NCBI RefSeq assembly: GCF_002575655.3
Contig: NC_053040.3
Location: 459,220,780 to 459,284,779 of the forward strand
Source: Aegilops tauschii subsp. strangulata
Lineage: Eukaryota > Streptophyta > Magnoliopsida > Poales > Poaceae
Direction of reading: 5' to 3'
DNA: 64,000 bases
Of this stretch, positions 22,336 through 33,686 are shown piece after piece. The notes beneath the pieces were generated by a model. It did not search any database and was not told the origin of the DNA. It worked only from the letters and a program-made list of their open reading frames with translations. The stretch's first letter is position 1, and the number at the start of each line of letters is the position of its first letter. Made by a program: the position numbers and the translations under genes.

Positions 22336-25116
22336 TTGCCAACTTTTCCTTCATTATCCGGTTGCGTTTGTGACTACCGTTGCTTGCTTTCATTATTGGA
22401 TTTTTGTGACAACAATTTACTAATGTTGTTTAAATTTGATCATCAGCTCATGGAGACAGATCCTTCCTGCTACTATGTGAGTGATGATATAGACTATCAA
22501 TGTCCAAGCAACTACACCAGCGAACTCGACTCTCGGTTCGTCAAGAAAATTGTAAGGCAGCTGTGGCGAGTGGAAGCGGTGATGATCGCTAACGCCATCC
22601 TTGGAGGAGTCATAGTCGGAATAGGCACCTATGGCCATCGCTATCGCCACTATGGCATCACCCGCTATCTCTTGCTAGGGGCCACCACATTGTTCCTACC
22701 CATCACGTCTTATGTGATTACGGCAACTGGCTCCATAGGTGGTGAGTTTACTGTCAGTATCGAGAAGACATTGCCAGCTGAATGCTGGGTAAACATCTTT
22801 CACAGAAACATCGGCACTGTATCAGCATGCCTTGTTTTGATTTCTGCTATCAATACAAGGAACAAGCTCTATAGTTGGTACTAATGATAGAGAAGATCGT
22901 GACATATGACTCCCTTTGGAACTTCTTATTAAAGGAATTTGGATGGTTTACCTGGCTATCAACACCGGTGCTTTTCCCATGTATAACGAAGCACCTCTTA
23001 TCTCTTGTCTCAGATTCACACCGTTTGCTATTATTCATGCCAAAATGGGATTGAAGTGTTATGCATTCCTAAAGGCCCAGAAATCCTTTGCAATCGGACG
23101 CAATCCTCGTCTTATTGTTGGATATATGTAGCAGCTGCGAGAAAGAAGTGATCAACATGGCGATTCCCTGACAGACAAGGAGGATGCGCCTCCTCCACTT
23201 ATAGTTATGGGTGAGGATGAACGACAAGTAAAGAAGCAACAACATGGTTACATGTTCAGAAAGAACTTGGAGGCAATTCAGGACGGCGGTTTGGTGACCA
23301 TTGCCAAAGTTTGGCAATTAGACAACAAGTTTCTGATTCCAATGGCACAATTACTGAAAGATACATGATTGTCATTTGCATTGTTTAAGTTGCTAAGGTG
23401 TCGATTTGCGAGGTACAAACTCATCAACGTGATCTCCACGGAGACCCTCAAATTTGCCAGAAGCATCTTGCTAAAGGATGGTCAACATGAAATGGCGTTC
23501 AAGATGATTGCAAATGAACTTTCTTTTATTCATGGTTATTATGATTCACTACTCCCCATCTCCTATTCATATAGTTGGTTGACTATATTTAGTATGGTTG
23601 TCTCACTCCTGATCATAGGTTACTGCATACTTTGTGGAATAGACATCATCGTGGTGGTGTACCTAGCAGCTCATTCAAAGATGTATTCTCCAGACCCAGG
23701 ACAACGATTGGGTCCTCAAGACCTAAAAGCGGTTCATTGCATTTAATATTGCCCTGACGAGTTTTTTTATAACAATACCAAACAGAAATCGTTTGGAAGT
23801 TTGTATTTTGATCTGGTGCTGATACTGTTACTCCTCCTTTTTGTGGTGGTTGCCAAGGCGAGGGATATTGCTTCCCACATATGCTCTAACTGGACCAAAG
23901 TAATCCTCACCCGCCATTGTGTGCACCGTGCCTCATTGAAGCTTTCTCCCGTTGTCCCGAAATTGGTTGGACTTTTGTTGTGATGCAGATGCAACAGGTT
24001 ACTGAGGCAGTGAGATGACGAAATGAGAAAAACCTCATTGCTCGTGCTTCACCCAAGGTAATTCCATCAACTTTTCATACCTGGTTGCCTCCGTTTGGTG
24101 GATCGAAAGAGGAATAATGTTGAAATACCATCGGCAGTCAATGTTTGCATCATGGATGCCCTAAGAAGCACAAACATCGGAGGCCTCGGCAAAGGTATAA
24201 GGCCCCTGAGCCAAGACGATGAAAGTTTTCTCTGGGCCTGCAACAACAGTGGTACATCTGACATCATACTTGTGTGGCACATCGCCATGACCATCCTTGA
24301 GGCGAGGCACCCACACCACCAACATGATGATCCTCCTCGGCAAACACCCCAAGATGGTCGGCCTTCTTCTATTTTTGTTTGTGACTAGCAAGATGCCCGT
24401 GCGTTGCATGGAACATCAAGATGCATTTATATGAGTAGTTTATCTTGTGGGAGATAAGGATGAACGAGGGAAGGCCTTATCTGCAAATGTGGACAGGAGT
24501 GCGGGTGTCTTTTTGCAAAATTTTCATAGTTTCCTTCCTATCCGTCAGATATAGATCGAACGGCCTATATTGCAGGATGGCAGGCACACCATCATCACCA
24601 ACTCTGTTTTTTTATAAGAGTAGAGATATGAAGACCGCCGCCACTCACCTCTCACACTATTGCGCGTATCTCATGGCGTCCTGCCCTGAGCTACTTCCTG
24701 ATGATGATGCATGGAGCAAGGACCTGCACAATGAAGTCAATGCCGAGCGAGCCCTCTCGGTCGAAAGCGGCACTAGGGTGTCGTCCATGCCGCCAGAAGC
24801 GAGGTACCGACGGCTCGTCGAGTTGTTGGGCGCCGCACAGAATCATGAGGTACTCAAGGATGCGGCAAAGCTCGCGGAGCAGCTTGGGGAGCTGACCGGA
24901 GGCGAGGAGATGGCGTGGGAGTTGCTGACCAGGTTTTGGTCAGAGTAGGTCCTGTATGTGGCTCCGTCCGACAACATCAAAGGGCACCTGCAGGCCATTG
25001 ATAGGGGCGGCGGGCTGATAATCCTCCTCTGCGCCTTGCACACCCACATCGGGATCATGGACAAGCCGGACGACGCCACTGCCGGCGCTGCAAGTGCTCC
25101 AGCCACTAGTGTTTAA
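22336..25116 (+). pseudogene. DUF4220/DUF594 plant membrane protein, pseudogene
   Basis: Fragments in the order expected for this grass family: LWRVEAVMIANAILGG and LLLGATTLFLPITSYV (membrane segments, 22440-22884); FAIGRNPRLIVGYM (about 23090); LSFALFKLLRCRFARY and DELSF-like sequence (23370-23750); FDLVLILLLLL and ARDIASHICSNWTKV (23800-23990); then the DUF594 core IMDALRSTN, FLWACNNSG, ILVWHIAMTILEARH (24150-24310) and LSHYCAYLMAS, ELLPDDDAW, KLAEQL, ELLTRFWSE, LYVAPSDN (24640-25000). Lesions include stops at about 22882, 23129, 23366 and 24946, several frame changes and a MITE at 24386-24627. The N-terminus typical of the family is missing. It is not expressed as a full protein. Confidence 0.8.
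24386..24627. mobile_element. MITE-like insertion in the DUF594 pseudogene
   Basis: The interruption opens 'tagcaagatgcccgtgcgtt' and closes 'tttttataagagtagagat', which I remember as the two ends of a very common Triticeae repeat. The flanking coding pieces are parts of the same DUF594 domain, which shows that this is an insertion. Confidence 0.55.
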
Positions 25117-25315
25117 GTTTGCTCTGCTTATTCATTCATGTACTGATTTGCATGCGTTAGTTGTTGATTTCAATTCCTTTCATTGTTCATTAAGGTATTG
25201 TTGTGAGTGTGTTAAGGTCCTCCTGTTGGTTGTAACTTGTATGTGTGTTTTAAGGTCTTGTTGGCTTTTCCCCGCTCATTTTTATTGGTCAAGAAGTGAT
25301 TGGAAGTGTGAGATA

Positions 25316-25633
25316 CTCCCTACGTTCGTGAAAAAACTATACATCTAGCATTAGAAATTTTTGCAACTACCGGTGTACTTCTACACTTCCAATGCACTTA
25401 GCCTTTAATCTAATCGGTATTAATTAACTAATGCAGTAGCTTGTGCTCTAGTTATTGGATGCATGTCTAACCTTAATTACTTCATGCGGCAACGTCCATT
25501 TAATCTCCTTCTCTCAGTGGTTGCATGCATACATAAGTTTGCTATTTTTGGACGTTAACTATATATATCATGGAGGTTCTTCATGGTCTATGTGCAAATC
25601 TCTATATGTACAGTCTTTTATGGACAGAGGGAG
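25316..25633. mobile_element. Stowaway-like MITE
   Basis: Ends 'ctccctacgttcgtgaaaaaa' and 'ttttatggacagagggag' are inverted repeats flanked by TA (25314-25315 and 25634-25635), as expected for Tc1/mariner MITEs. Length is 318 bp. Confidence 0.7.
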
Positions 25634-25635
25634 TA

Positions 25636-25955
25636 GATAAGACTTGGGAATGGCGGTGTTTTTTTACCACTTCCGGATTGTAATTTTTGGAGTGCAAGAG
25701 GTATGAGAAGTTGGTGCAGTTTCTTTTTACCGCTTGTGGGTCGTCGTATTTGAATCCTCGATCACATTGAACAGTGTGTCCTAGCTTGTAGCCCGTGCGC
25801 GAGGCCGTGGGCAGACAATTCCCAGCACTGCGTCCATGTCTTCGAGTGGCACACGCCGAGCTGCCCACGCCGGCCGTGGCGGTCCAGGTCTTGGGTCATC
25901 GAGAGGCGGTTGACGTGTACAGGGACGACCGCGCGTGTCAGCATCACCGTGGCGC
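25636..25955. other. Left host flank of the MULE
   Basis: GC-rich from about 25785. The minus strand is open through the point of insertion and continues on the far side of the element (from 31560), so the MULE may have split an older coding relic. I do not recognise the product. Confidence 0.35.
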
Positions 25956-26073
25956 GAGTAAAGTCTGTTTTAAACCCTGAACTCGTACACTTCGTCGCTT
26001 TTAAACCCCAGCCTCCAAATCCCGGAAATCTGTACCCTCAACTCTCTAATCCCGGTCATTTTCGTCCTTGCTG
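25956..26073 (+). repeat. Left TIR of the MULE
   Basis: About 118 bp, matching the right TIR at 31434-31550 in inverse with a modest number of mismatches. In MuDR these ends carry both the transposase binding site and the promoter. Confidence 0.9.
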
Positions 26074-26623
26074 TCGTATCCAAACGGTGGAAGGTCGGGA
26101 ACGCTGAGTCAGCTAGCATTGTGGGCCTCGCTCGGTCGCTCGCATCCCTCCTCGCTCGGTTCGCCTTTTCCCCTTCTCTCCCGACGCATCAGCTTCCTCC
26201 CGCGGCGGCAATGGCGACGCTGAGTGGATGATCGCAGCGAGCTCCGACCACCACGCCGGCGGAAAAGGAACAGGTGAGTCGTCCTCTTCACCTGTGCTTG
26301 ATCGGTGGGCTTTTTTTCTTTCTGCCTGTAGTTAGGTTTAGGGTTCTACAGTGGCGAAAGGTGGGGTTTTTTTCGATTTTGTGCTTGTTCAATGGAGTGA
26401 TTTGGGGCCAAATACATATTCATGGACGGAAACCTTACATGGATTGTAGGTTTAAATGTTTTTTATAGCACTGTAGTCAGTTTAGTAACTGTGGTGGAAG
26501 ATTGTCTGAAGATTGTCTGAATGTAGGTTTCTTATTGCAAGTTTTGTGTGAAAGTAAATATTGCACTGAATGTAGGTAACCTGATTGAAGATATGTGCTT
26601 CTGTAGGTTTTTTCAATCAATTC

Positions 26624-29600
26624 ATGGATCCAGCAGAGGTGCTCAATGTCAGGTTTCACTATGGAGGGGAGTTCATTCATATTGCGTCAACTCTTGATTA
26701 TGTTGGGGGAGATACTGCAATGTCAGAGATAGAGAGGGATAAGTTGTCACTGCCAGAGCTCAGAGGATTTTTAGGAGACCATTTGACAGTTAAAGAGAGC
26801 ATGAAGCTGTATTTTCTTATGCCAGGGAGAGAGTTGGTTAATGGACTATTGTTTTTGTACACTGATGAAGGTTGCATGAAGATGTCAGAGTACATTACAG
26901 ATGGAGGTGTTGCTGATGTGTATGTGGAGTACAATGGTGAGCAAGATGAACCACAGGAAGAAGATAGTGGCTCTGATTTTGAAGAAGATGAGCTGAATGA
27001 CATGTTGAACAATGGCAGTACGGAAGAACCAGATGCAGTTATCACTGCAGAAGAAGAAGAAGACTTTTTTTCAGACAAATGTTCAGCAAGTAGATGCAGT
27101 AGCAGAGTCAGACATTTAGGAAAATATCTTAGTTCCTAATGAGGATGGTGTGGTTACTCAAGTGATAACCAGCCCTGTGAAGAAAAACTTGAGAGTTGAT
27201 GAACTATCCCAAGGTTCTCAAATAATGAATCCTTCTCAGCCTTTTGTTGCTAGCCAAACTGTAGCTACAATTCCAGAAGCTGCACAAGATGGTTCAGACT
27301 CTGAAGATTCTGATGATCCTGATTATGTGGCACATACTGATGACAGTGGAGAGGAACCAGAGGTAGTAGAGTTGAGGAAACATGCCAGGAAATTCAAGAA
27401 GAAGATGAAAGCTTCAGAAATTTAGTTCTCAAAGGAGTCAACAGGTCCAGTTCCTATAGAGCTAATTGCTAATGTGGAAGAAGCTGCACATGACCTAGAG
27501 TTTGAGTCCTCTGATGAGGATTATAGTTATGATGAAGATGAAGATGGTCAGATGGTTAGGAGGAAGAGCAGGTATGTTAGGTTCAACCCAGATACAGAAA
27601 TTCCACATTTTTGCTTGGGAATGGTTTTTAAAAGCAAGAACCAATTAGTCAAAGCACTGAAGAGGTATGGGCTTGCTACTAAAAGGAGCATATCATTTGT
27701 AAAATCTGAGGAGCAGAGGGTGAGAGCAAAATGTGACTGGCCTGGTTGTCCCTGGATGTTGTATGGTGCCAAGACAAGTAGATGTTCTAGGTTTCAAATA
27801 ATTACCTATGAAGATGAGCACCAGTGTGCACAGAACAGGGAGAATAAACTTGTTAGTGCCAAGGTGATTGCAAATAGGTATGAACACATTATCCTAGCAA
27901 ATCCAATGTGGAAAATTGACAGCATAAAAGCCACAGTGCTCAAAGATATGTTTGCAGATGTGTCAGTTTCAAAATGCAAGGCAGCAAAAAAATTGTACTT
28001 GATAAACTCATGTGTGGCATGAAAAGTGAGTATACAAAAGTGTTTGACTACCAACTAGAACTGCTCAGGAGCAACCCTGGCAGTACAGTGGCCATTACAC
28101 TAGATCCAACTAACCTGCAGAAGAACATTTTTCAGCAATACTATGCTGTTTTGATGCTATGAAGAAAGGTTTTAAAGCAAGGTGCAGAAAAGTCATTGGA
28201 CTAGATGGCTGCTTTTTCAAGGGAGCTTGTCAAGGTGAATTGCTGGCTGCAATTGCAAGGGATGCCAATAATCAAATGTACCCAGTGGCTTGGGCTGTGG
28301 TGGAGAAAGAGACAAATGATAGGTGGAAGTGGTTTATTGCTCTGTTAATCAAAGACTTGGATATTAATGACCAAGGAGCAGGATGGGTTTTCATTTCTGA
28401 TCAGCAGAAGGTAAAATTACATAATTAGGAGCTTTTCTACTCTGTAATGTAATATTAATGAATTAGGACAATGCCAAGCTTACTTGGTAAATTAAGTAGT
28501 TAAATGCAAATCTTACTTGCTTTTCAGGGCTTGATTAACAGCATGAGGGACTATTTTCCCAAGGCAGAGCACAGGATGTGTGCCAGGCATATATATGCCA
28601 ATTGGAGAAAGAAATACAAGGACCATGAGTACCAAAAGAGATTTTGGGCAATTGCCAAAGCTGCAAACAAAGAGGATTTTAACTACAACAAGGCAAGGCT
28701 TGCTCAGCTAACTCCTGATGGTGCAAAGGATATCATGAGGACAGAACCAGTTCATTGGGCTAGGGCATTTTTCCCTGCAGGAGCTAACTGTGAATCAGTA
28801 GACAATAATCTTTGTGAGTCATTTAACAATGCCATTACAGAATCAAGGTTCTATCCAATAATTTCACAGCAAGATATGATAAGAAAGAAAATGCTTGTTA
28901 GGGTGCAAGAGTAGAGAGCCAATTCAGCAAAATGGAAGGGCAAAATTTGCCCAAATATTTTCAAGAAGCTCCAGGTCAGCATTAGATTGACACAATACAT
29001 TGAGGTGCTCTGGAATGGCAAGGAGGAATTTGAGGTGCAACACATGAAGGGTAGAAAGAAGAAGTACACGGTAAATCTTGAAAAAAGGATTTGTACTTGT
29101 GGTTACTTTCAACTGGCAGGCCTCCCTTGTTGTCATGCTATTGCAGCTATATACAAGAGTGGAAGAAAGGTAGATGACTACATAGACAAGTGCTACTGGA
29201 TTGAGACTTTCAATAAAATTTATGAGCATTGTCTCCAGCCTGTTCTAGGAGAAGAGAACTGGCCTGTGTCTCAAAACCCTAGGCCAGTTGCACCTGGATA
29301 CGTTGCCATGCCAGGAGCAAGGAAGAAAAACAATGATAGAAGAAGAGAAGAGGGTGAAGCTCCAAAGGGAAAGAAAATGAGCAAGCATGGCATACAGATC
29401 ACTTGTGGATCTTGTGTAAGTAAGGGACACAACAAAAGTGGTTGTAAAAAGAATGGGGATAGAACCCAGAAAACTAAAGCATATCTTGGAAAAAGAGGGA
29501 GGAAGCAAAGGGAAACAGATGTGCTAATATGATCTTTGCTCTGCTTTTCTTACTTTTGATCTATGCTTAGTTTTGCCCAAATACATACTTACTTTGCTCT

Positions 29601-29925
29601 GTTCATTCATATCTGTTGTTTGCAGCAAGCTCAGACCGATGGGCCAAAATCTTCAGCTCCAAGAAGGTCTAAAGCTCCAAGAACTCATGCTCCAGCAGCA
29701 ACAACCAGTCAAGCTCAGCCTTCAAGAACTACAGCAACAAGTTTTCATGTTGGCACATCAGGTTCTCAAGCTGCAACATCAAGTTTCAGAGCTCCTAGAG
29801 TGGCAACTAGCTCTAATCCTGGGAGAGGCTTAGGGAGAGGAACAGGGAGAGGCTCAGGAAGAGGAACAGGGAGAGGAACAAGTGGAGGGTTCTCAAGCTA
29901 CTTTAATGCTAGTGGCAATTTCTAA
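26624..29925 (+). pseudogene. MuDR/MULE transposase, broken
   Basis: The ATG at 26624 follows a probable 5' UTR intron (donor near 26272, acceptor CTGTAG at about 26605). The order is: N-terminal PB1-like segment (VLNVRFHYGGEFI), acidic region, MuDR DNA-binding region (about 27560-27850), DDE core with Asp at 28204 (GLDGCFFKG), Asp at 28399 (FISDQQK) and Glu near 28816 (NNLCESFNN), SWIM zinc finger (CTCGYFQLAGLPCCHA, about 29092), CCHC knuckle (CGSCVSKGHNKSGC, about 29405) and a GR-rich tail. An intron 28411-28527 splits the core. Lesions: frameshifts in a T7 run (27065-27071), in an A7 run (about 27987) and near 28148, and stops at 27117, 27423 and 28912. The catalytic triad is itself conserved. 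The gene cannot make full-length transposase as read. Confidence 0.9.
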
Positions 29926-30236
29926 AGATGTTTTCCAGTTACTGGATTACATCTTCAGTAATTGTGGTAATGGCAACCAGCTATTATGAACCTATGGTCT
30001 GGCTGTCACTTTTGCAGTATGTGGAGCATGCTATTCTGTACTCATGTTCATGCTTACCTTTGGCTGTCACTTTTGAACCATGTGATGCTGGCATTATGAA
30101 CTAGTTCTCAAGCTATATATGTGCTGCCAATTTCATACGATGCCAAAATTTGTTATCAATTTTTGCTGATTTATACTGCTGAAATCACTATTGCATTGCC
30201 AATTAAATTTGCATTTAACCATATAAACCTCCCGTC

Positions 30237-30438
30237 TTCGACTAGTCGATGAGTCCTACCTAGTCGTCGACTAGTCGATGATTCCTAACTAGCCGTCGAC
30301 TAGTCCATGAGTCCTACCTAGTCGTCGACTAGTCGATGATTCCTAACTAGCCGTCGACTAGTCCATGAGTCCTAACTAGTCGTCGACTAGTCGATGAGTC
30401 CTAACTAGTGATCGACTAGTCGATGAGTCGTAACTAGT
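30237..30438. repeat. Palindromic minisatellite in the MULE
   Basis: About eight units of ~28 bp based on 'cgactagtcgatgagtccta'. Each unit holds the self-complementary word 'tcgactagtcga' or a variant, so the array can fold into a series of hairpins. It lies between the transposase 3' end and the GRF gene 3' end. Confidence 0.85.
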
Positions 30439-30669
30439 TAATACCATATATTATATACATGCTGCCAAAAGCACTATACATATGCCAAAATGTATAGACA
30501 TGCTGCCAAAAGCCCTTTTGTAGGCATTGTCATCTGCCATTTCCATTTACAACCACATTCAGAATTTTAATTTCACACCAAATGTTGCCTTTCATTTTCA
30601 TTTCAAACATCAACAGATCCATTACATTGGAAAATCACCCAAATACATCAACAAATCCTATGAGAAGAA

Positions 30670-31246
30670 CTACTGAAAAAGAAAGAACCCTGCAACTAAA
30701 CCAGCAACAAAGAGCACCATGCCATAAAACAGAGACTTATACATCTCCATCTCATGTTTACTATCACATCTAGCTCCCATTTCTGCAACTAAAGCATTTT
30801 TCTTCTCCAATTCCTCTCTCAAAAGAACAACCTCTCCTTCTGGTGTCTGCCCAGCAAGCTCATCCTCCAGCCTCCACACTTTGTCCCGTAGATCTCCTAG
30901 CAATTGACGAAGAAATGGCGTCGTGGGGGTGTCATGCCAGTCGATGAAGCCGTGCTGCTCAGGACATGACAGAGAAATCAGAAATTCAGACAAATAACAG
31001 AGATAAGGAGGAGGACAAGTGAGGAATGCTTACATGAGAATCAACACAGGAATAATATCTCCTACCAGGGTTCGCCGGACTCCAGGATATCCACCGCGGC
31101 GCCTTCCTGCCGCATCGACCGCAAATCACTGCCGGCTCGTAATCCATGGCGTGCTCGCGATAGGGCACATGAGACCTTGCTACCCCGCCTCTCCTTCGAA
31201 GCCCACCGCCGCGAGAATACGATGAATCAGCGGAGGACAAAGACAT
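30670..31246 (-). CDS. GRF-type zinc-finger protein with C-terminal membrane anchor, carried by the MULE
   Basis: Exon 1 is 31246-31034 and exon 2 is 30954-30670, with donor GTAAGC and acceptor GAGCAG in phase 0; together they give 165 residues. The ATG at 31246 (MSLSSADSS) is the first in the frame. Residues about 45-75 form a GRF zinc finger: CGRCGRKAPRW, then NPGRRYYSC, then HGFIDWHD. The usual fourth Cys is replaced by His at the splice junction. A coiled-coil (RQLLGDLRDKVWRLEDE to about EMGAR) follows, then a hydrophobic C-terminal helix (MVLFVAGLVAGFFLF). GRF fingers bind single-stranded nucleic acid in other proteins; any role here is unknown. It is transcribed from the right TIR side toward the transposase gene, the place held by the second gene in MuDR, though unrelated in sequence to what I know of mudrB. 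Confidence 0.75.
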
Positions 31247-31433
31247 GGTGGTTCGCGGCGACGGCTGCGCCGGCAATCGCCCGAGGAACCCTAGCTCCGT
31301 TCCCCACCGAGCCTGCGTTTCTTATAAAACAAAAACAGAGAGCTGGGAGAGAGGGGGGTAACCAACGTGGACCAATTAGAGAGCAAACCTGGCCTACCGC
31401 ACTGCCACGTCAGCTAATCCTCTCGTCAGACGG

Positions 31434-31550
31434 AGTTAAGGACGAAAATGATCGGAATTAGAGAGTTGAGGGTACAGATTTCCAGGATTTGGAGGTTGGG
31501 GTTTAAAAACGACGAAGCGTACGAGTTCAGGTTTAAAACAGACTTTACTC
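31434..31550 (-). repeat. Right TIR of the MULE
   Basis: Inverse of 25956-26073. It lies about 190 bp upstream of the GRF gene ATG and is therefore its likely promoter. Confidence 0.9.
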
Positions 31551-31559
31551 CCGTGGCGC

Positions 31560-31985
31560 ATAGCCACACGGTGCGCCGGTCGGTGAGTTAGCGCCAGCGG
31601 AGCGCCCGTGCCGTGGTGCTAGTACGTCCTCGTGCACGAACAACGTCCACGGTGCGCGCACACACACTCTCCTGGAAAAGCATAGCCAGTGCACCGTATA
31701 GTTTGTCAGGGAAAATGAGACACGGTACTTCCGCCAAAGTTGTGAGTGGAAAGGAGCATCTGCGTGCCCCGGCCGGAAGTACGTTCGGCCATATAAAATT
31801 CTTGCACTTGGCGTACGCTTGGGGCTCACGCAGTCCATATAGAACAGAAAATAGAAGATGAGTGTCAAGGCATTTCGTGGCCTGAGGCTTGAATTCTTGA
31901 TATGATCTGGCTAGTTATTAAGCTGTCTTAATCAACTTCTACAAGCCGTCGTCACATCTAATAGCTTTACATTGCCAGACTACAA
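31560..31985. other. Right host flank of the MULE and start of a protease-unit relic
   Basis: From about 31895 to 31985 the sequence resembles the protease upstream region of unit A near 2750-2870 ('gtcttaatcaact', 'cacatctaat', 'gactacaag'). No gene is seen. Confidence 0.5.
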
Positions 31986-33300
31986 GGATCCCTCCCTCCT
32001 CGCGAGGCTCCTGGGCGGCGCGGGACGGCCGGCCCTCGCGGCGGCGCTCGGCTCGGCGGCAGGTCGGGCCGCCGGCGGATCTGCGGGGCTCCCCTTTGGT
32101 GGCGCTGCGGCGATGGCGGCGGCGTGGTCTGCGCGGGGCGGCGAGGCGCGGGCTCCTCCTCCTCCCGATCCGATGGCGCCGTGGTGGTGCCGACGCTCGG
32201 GCATGCGGCGGGGTCCGCGAGGGTGGTCGGCACACGACGTCTTCCTCCTCGATCTGATGGCTCCACGGTGGCGCCAGTGCTCGGGCGGCGGTTAGCTTCG
32301 GCAAGCGGTGGCGGGCGCTGGGCTCTCGGCGGCGCTCCAGCGTGTGCAGGCGGCGGCGGTCCCTGTGCGCGGTCGGCGGCTCCGTCTCTGACCCGGACGG
32401 CGCGGGGATGGCGACGGCCCGGCGCGGCCGGCGATCCGGATGCGGTGGTGCCGGCGGCTCGCTGATCTGCCGGTACTCCAGGGTCTGCCTGGTGGTGCTG
32501 GTGGTGACGGCAGCCCGTGCATGAGAGTTGGATCCCTTCGAACTGATCTGGGTGAAAACTTGCCTTCGGCTTCTGCTAAGGCCGGCGGTGGCGGCGCTAT
32601 CAGCGTCGTTCCCTTCTTGAAGGCATCGCAGTGAAGAAGTTCAAGGCCACTCTCTGCTACCTCCGAGGGAAACCCTAAATCGGATGATCGGATGACGGCG
32701 GCGCTCTGGTGTCTTTCCTCCCTTGGGGGGCGTCATTCTTGGAGGTACACACATGATCGAGGGATCAAAGGACGGATTCTTTGGTGGAGCGCTGCTTCAT
32801 CCTACACACTGATGGCGACGGATCTTGACGGCGTGGCGCAGTGCAGATTCGGAGTTCGTTGTGGGAGGATGGACTCGTGCAGGAGGACGAAGCTGTCGGG
32901 CGTCGTGGTGGAGTCGATGGCAGAGAGACCTGGCACGGTACATGCAACAGTACAACTCTGAAGATGGATTGGTGGCAGGTGGCTGCGGCGGCCTCATACC
33001 CGGCAGGCGTCCTGGTTGAGGACTGCGCCTGACTGGTAGGTGCCCCATACCCGGCAGGCGTCCTGGTTGGGACCTCAGGTCTTAGATGTTTAGGTTTGGC
33101 TGCGATGTCTGTTTGGTATTAGGCCCAGACTATCTGTGCCCCTTCATCAGTTGGATAGGTGTAGCGACAGTTGTTGCTTAGACGGTGACTTTAGTCTTGC
33201 TGTTGTATGGCTTTATAAGGTCTTGTGATAATAATTAATAAAGTGACCGTATGCATCACCCAGATGCAGAGGCCGGGGGCCATCCTTCTTTTTTTTTTAA
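31986..33300 (+). mobile_element. LINE-like insertion, GC-rich, ends in poly(T)/A-rich tail
   Basis: It interrupts sequence related to the protease upstream region (left match to unit A ~2870, right match from about 33352 to ~3040). The 3' part 'ataaagtgaccgtatgcatc' followed by 'gatgcagaggccggggg' resembles Triticeae LINE 3' ends from memory. The GC-rich body has many open frames by composition only. A 20-bp word 'cccggcaggcgtcctggttg' is repeated at 32999 and 33051. No reverse transcriptase is recognised. Confidence 0.5.
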
Positions 33301-33601
33301 ACAGAGTGTTGAAAATCAACTGCATGGTAAAGATGGCAGCCAACTAATAACATAACATCACCATGCAATCACATTCACCTAAGTCCATTTGAAGTATCAA
33401 AATACGTTGTGATCACGAATACACGGTTTATTTTTTCCTGTACTAACACCCAAAGCCTCGGCACAAACAAGGGTCACTCTCATATGCAGATGAAAACGTA
33501 CACCACATGCACATAAATTTAAATTATGCCATCCGTCCACCGCACGATACTTCACCGTATCATGTCCATATCCCCTATATTATTTAAATACATGCATCCA
33601 G

Positions 33602-33608
33602 CTATAAG
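33602..33608 (+). promoter_or_regulatory. TATA box of protease gene C
   Basis: The motif ctataag lies 85 bases before the ATG at 33687, in the same place as in the other two copies but with a shorter TATA core. Confidence 0.5.
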
Positions 33609-33686
33609 ACACACATTTCCATCAGCAGAACCAAAGAAGAGCACACACTGCACACTAGTCGTTGCAAGCAGTTCATCAAACATACA

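Larger units (their letters stand above)
25956..31550. mobile_element. Mutator-like element (MULE) with long TIRs
   Basis: Terminal inverted repeats of about 120 bp begin GAGTAAAGTCTGTTTTAAAC at 25956 and as the complement ending at 31550, and they stay similar to about 26073 and 31434. A perfect 9-bp target duplication, CCGTGGCGC, flanks it (25947-25955 and 31551-31559); 9 bp is diagnostic for Mutator. Inside are a MuDR-type transposase pseudogene on the plus strand, a palindromic minisatellite, and an intact-looking GRF zinc-finger gene on the minus strand next to the right TIR. Length is 5595 bp. The perfect TSD indicates recent movement, yet the transposase is broken, so this copy probably moved with enzyme from elsewhere. 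Confidence 0.95.

Noticed and set aside
30237..30438. CRISPR-like array of repeats
   Set aside because: Units are contiguous without unique spacers, and the window is plant nuclear DNA. It is a minisatellite.
31247..31276. Ten-residue N-terminal extension of the GRF gene
   Set aside because: It would start at TTG; the first ATG in frame is at 31246.
32020..33048. Many overlapping GC-rich frames in the LINE-like insertion
   Set aside because: No reverse transcriptase, endonuclease or other domain, and frames are open on both strands at once.
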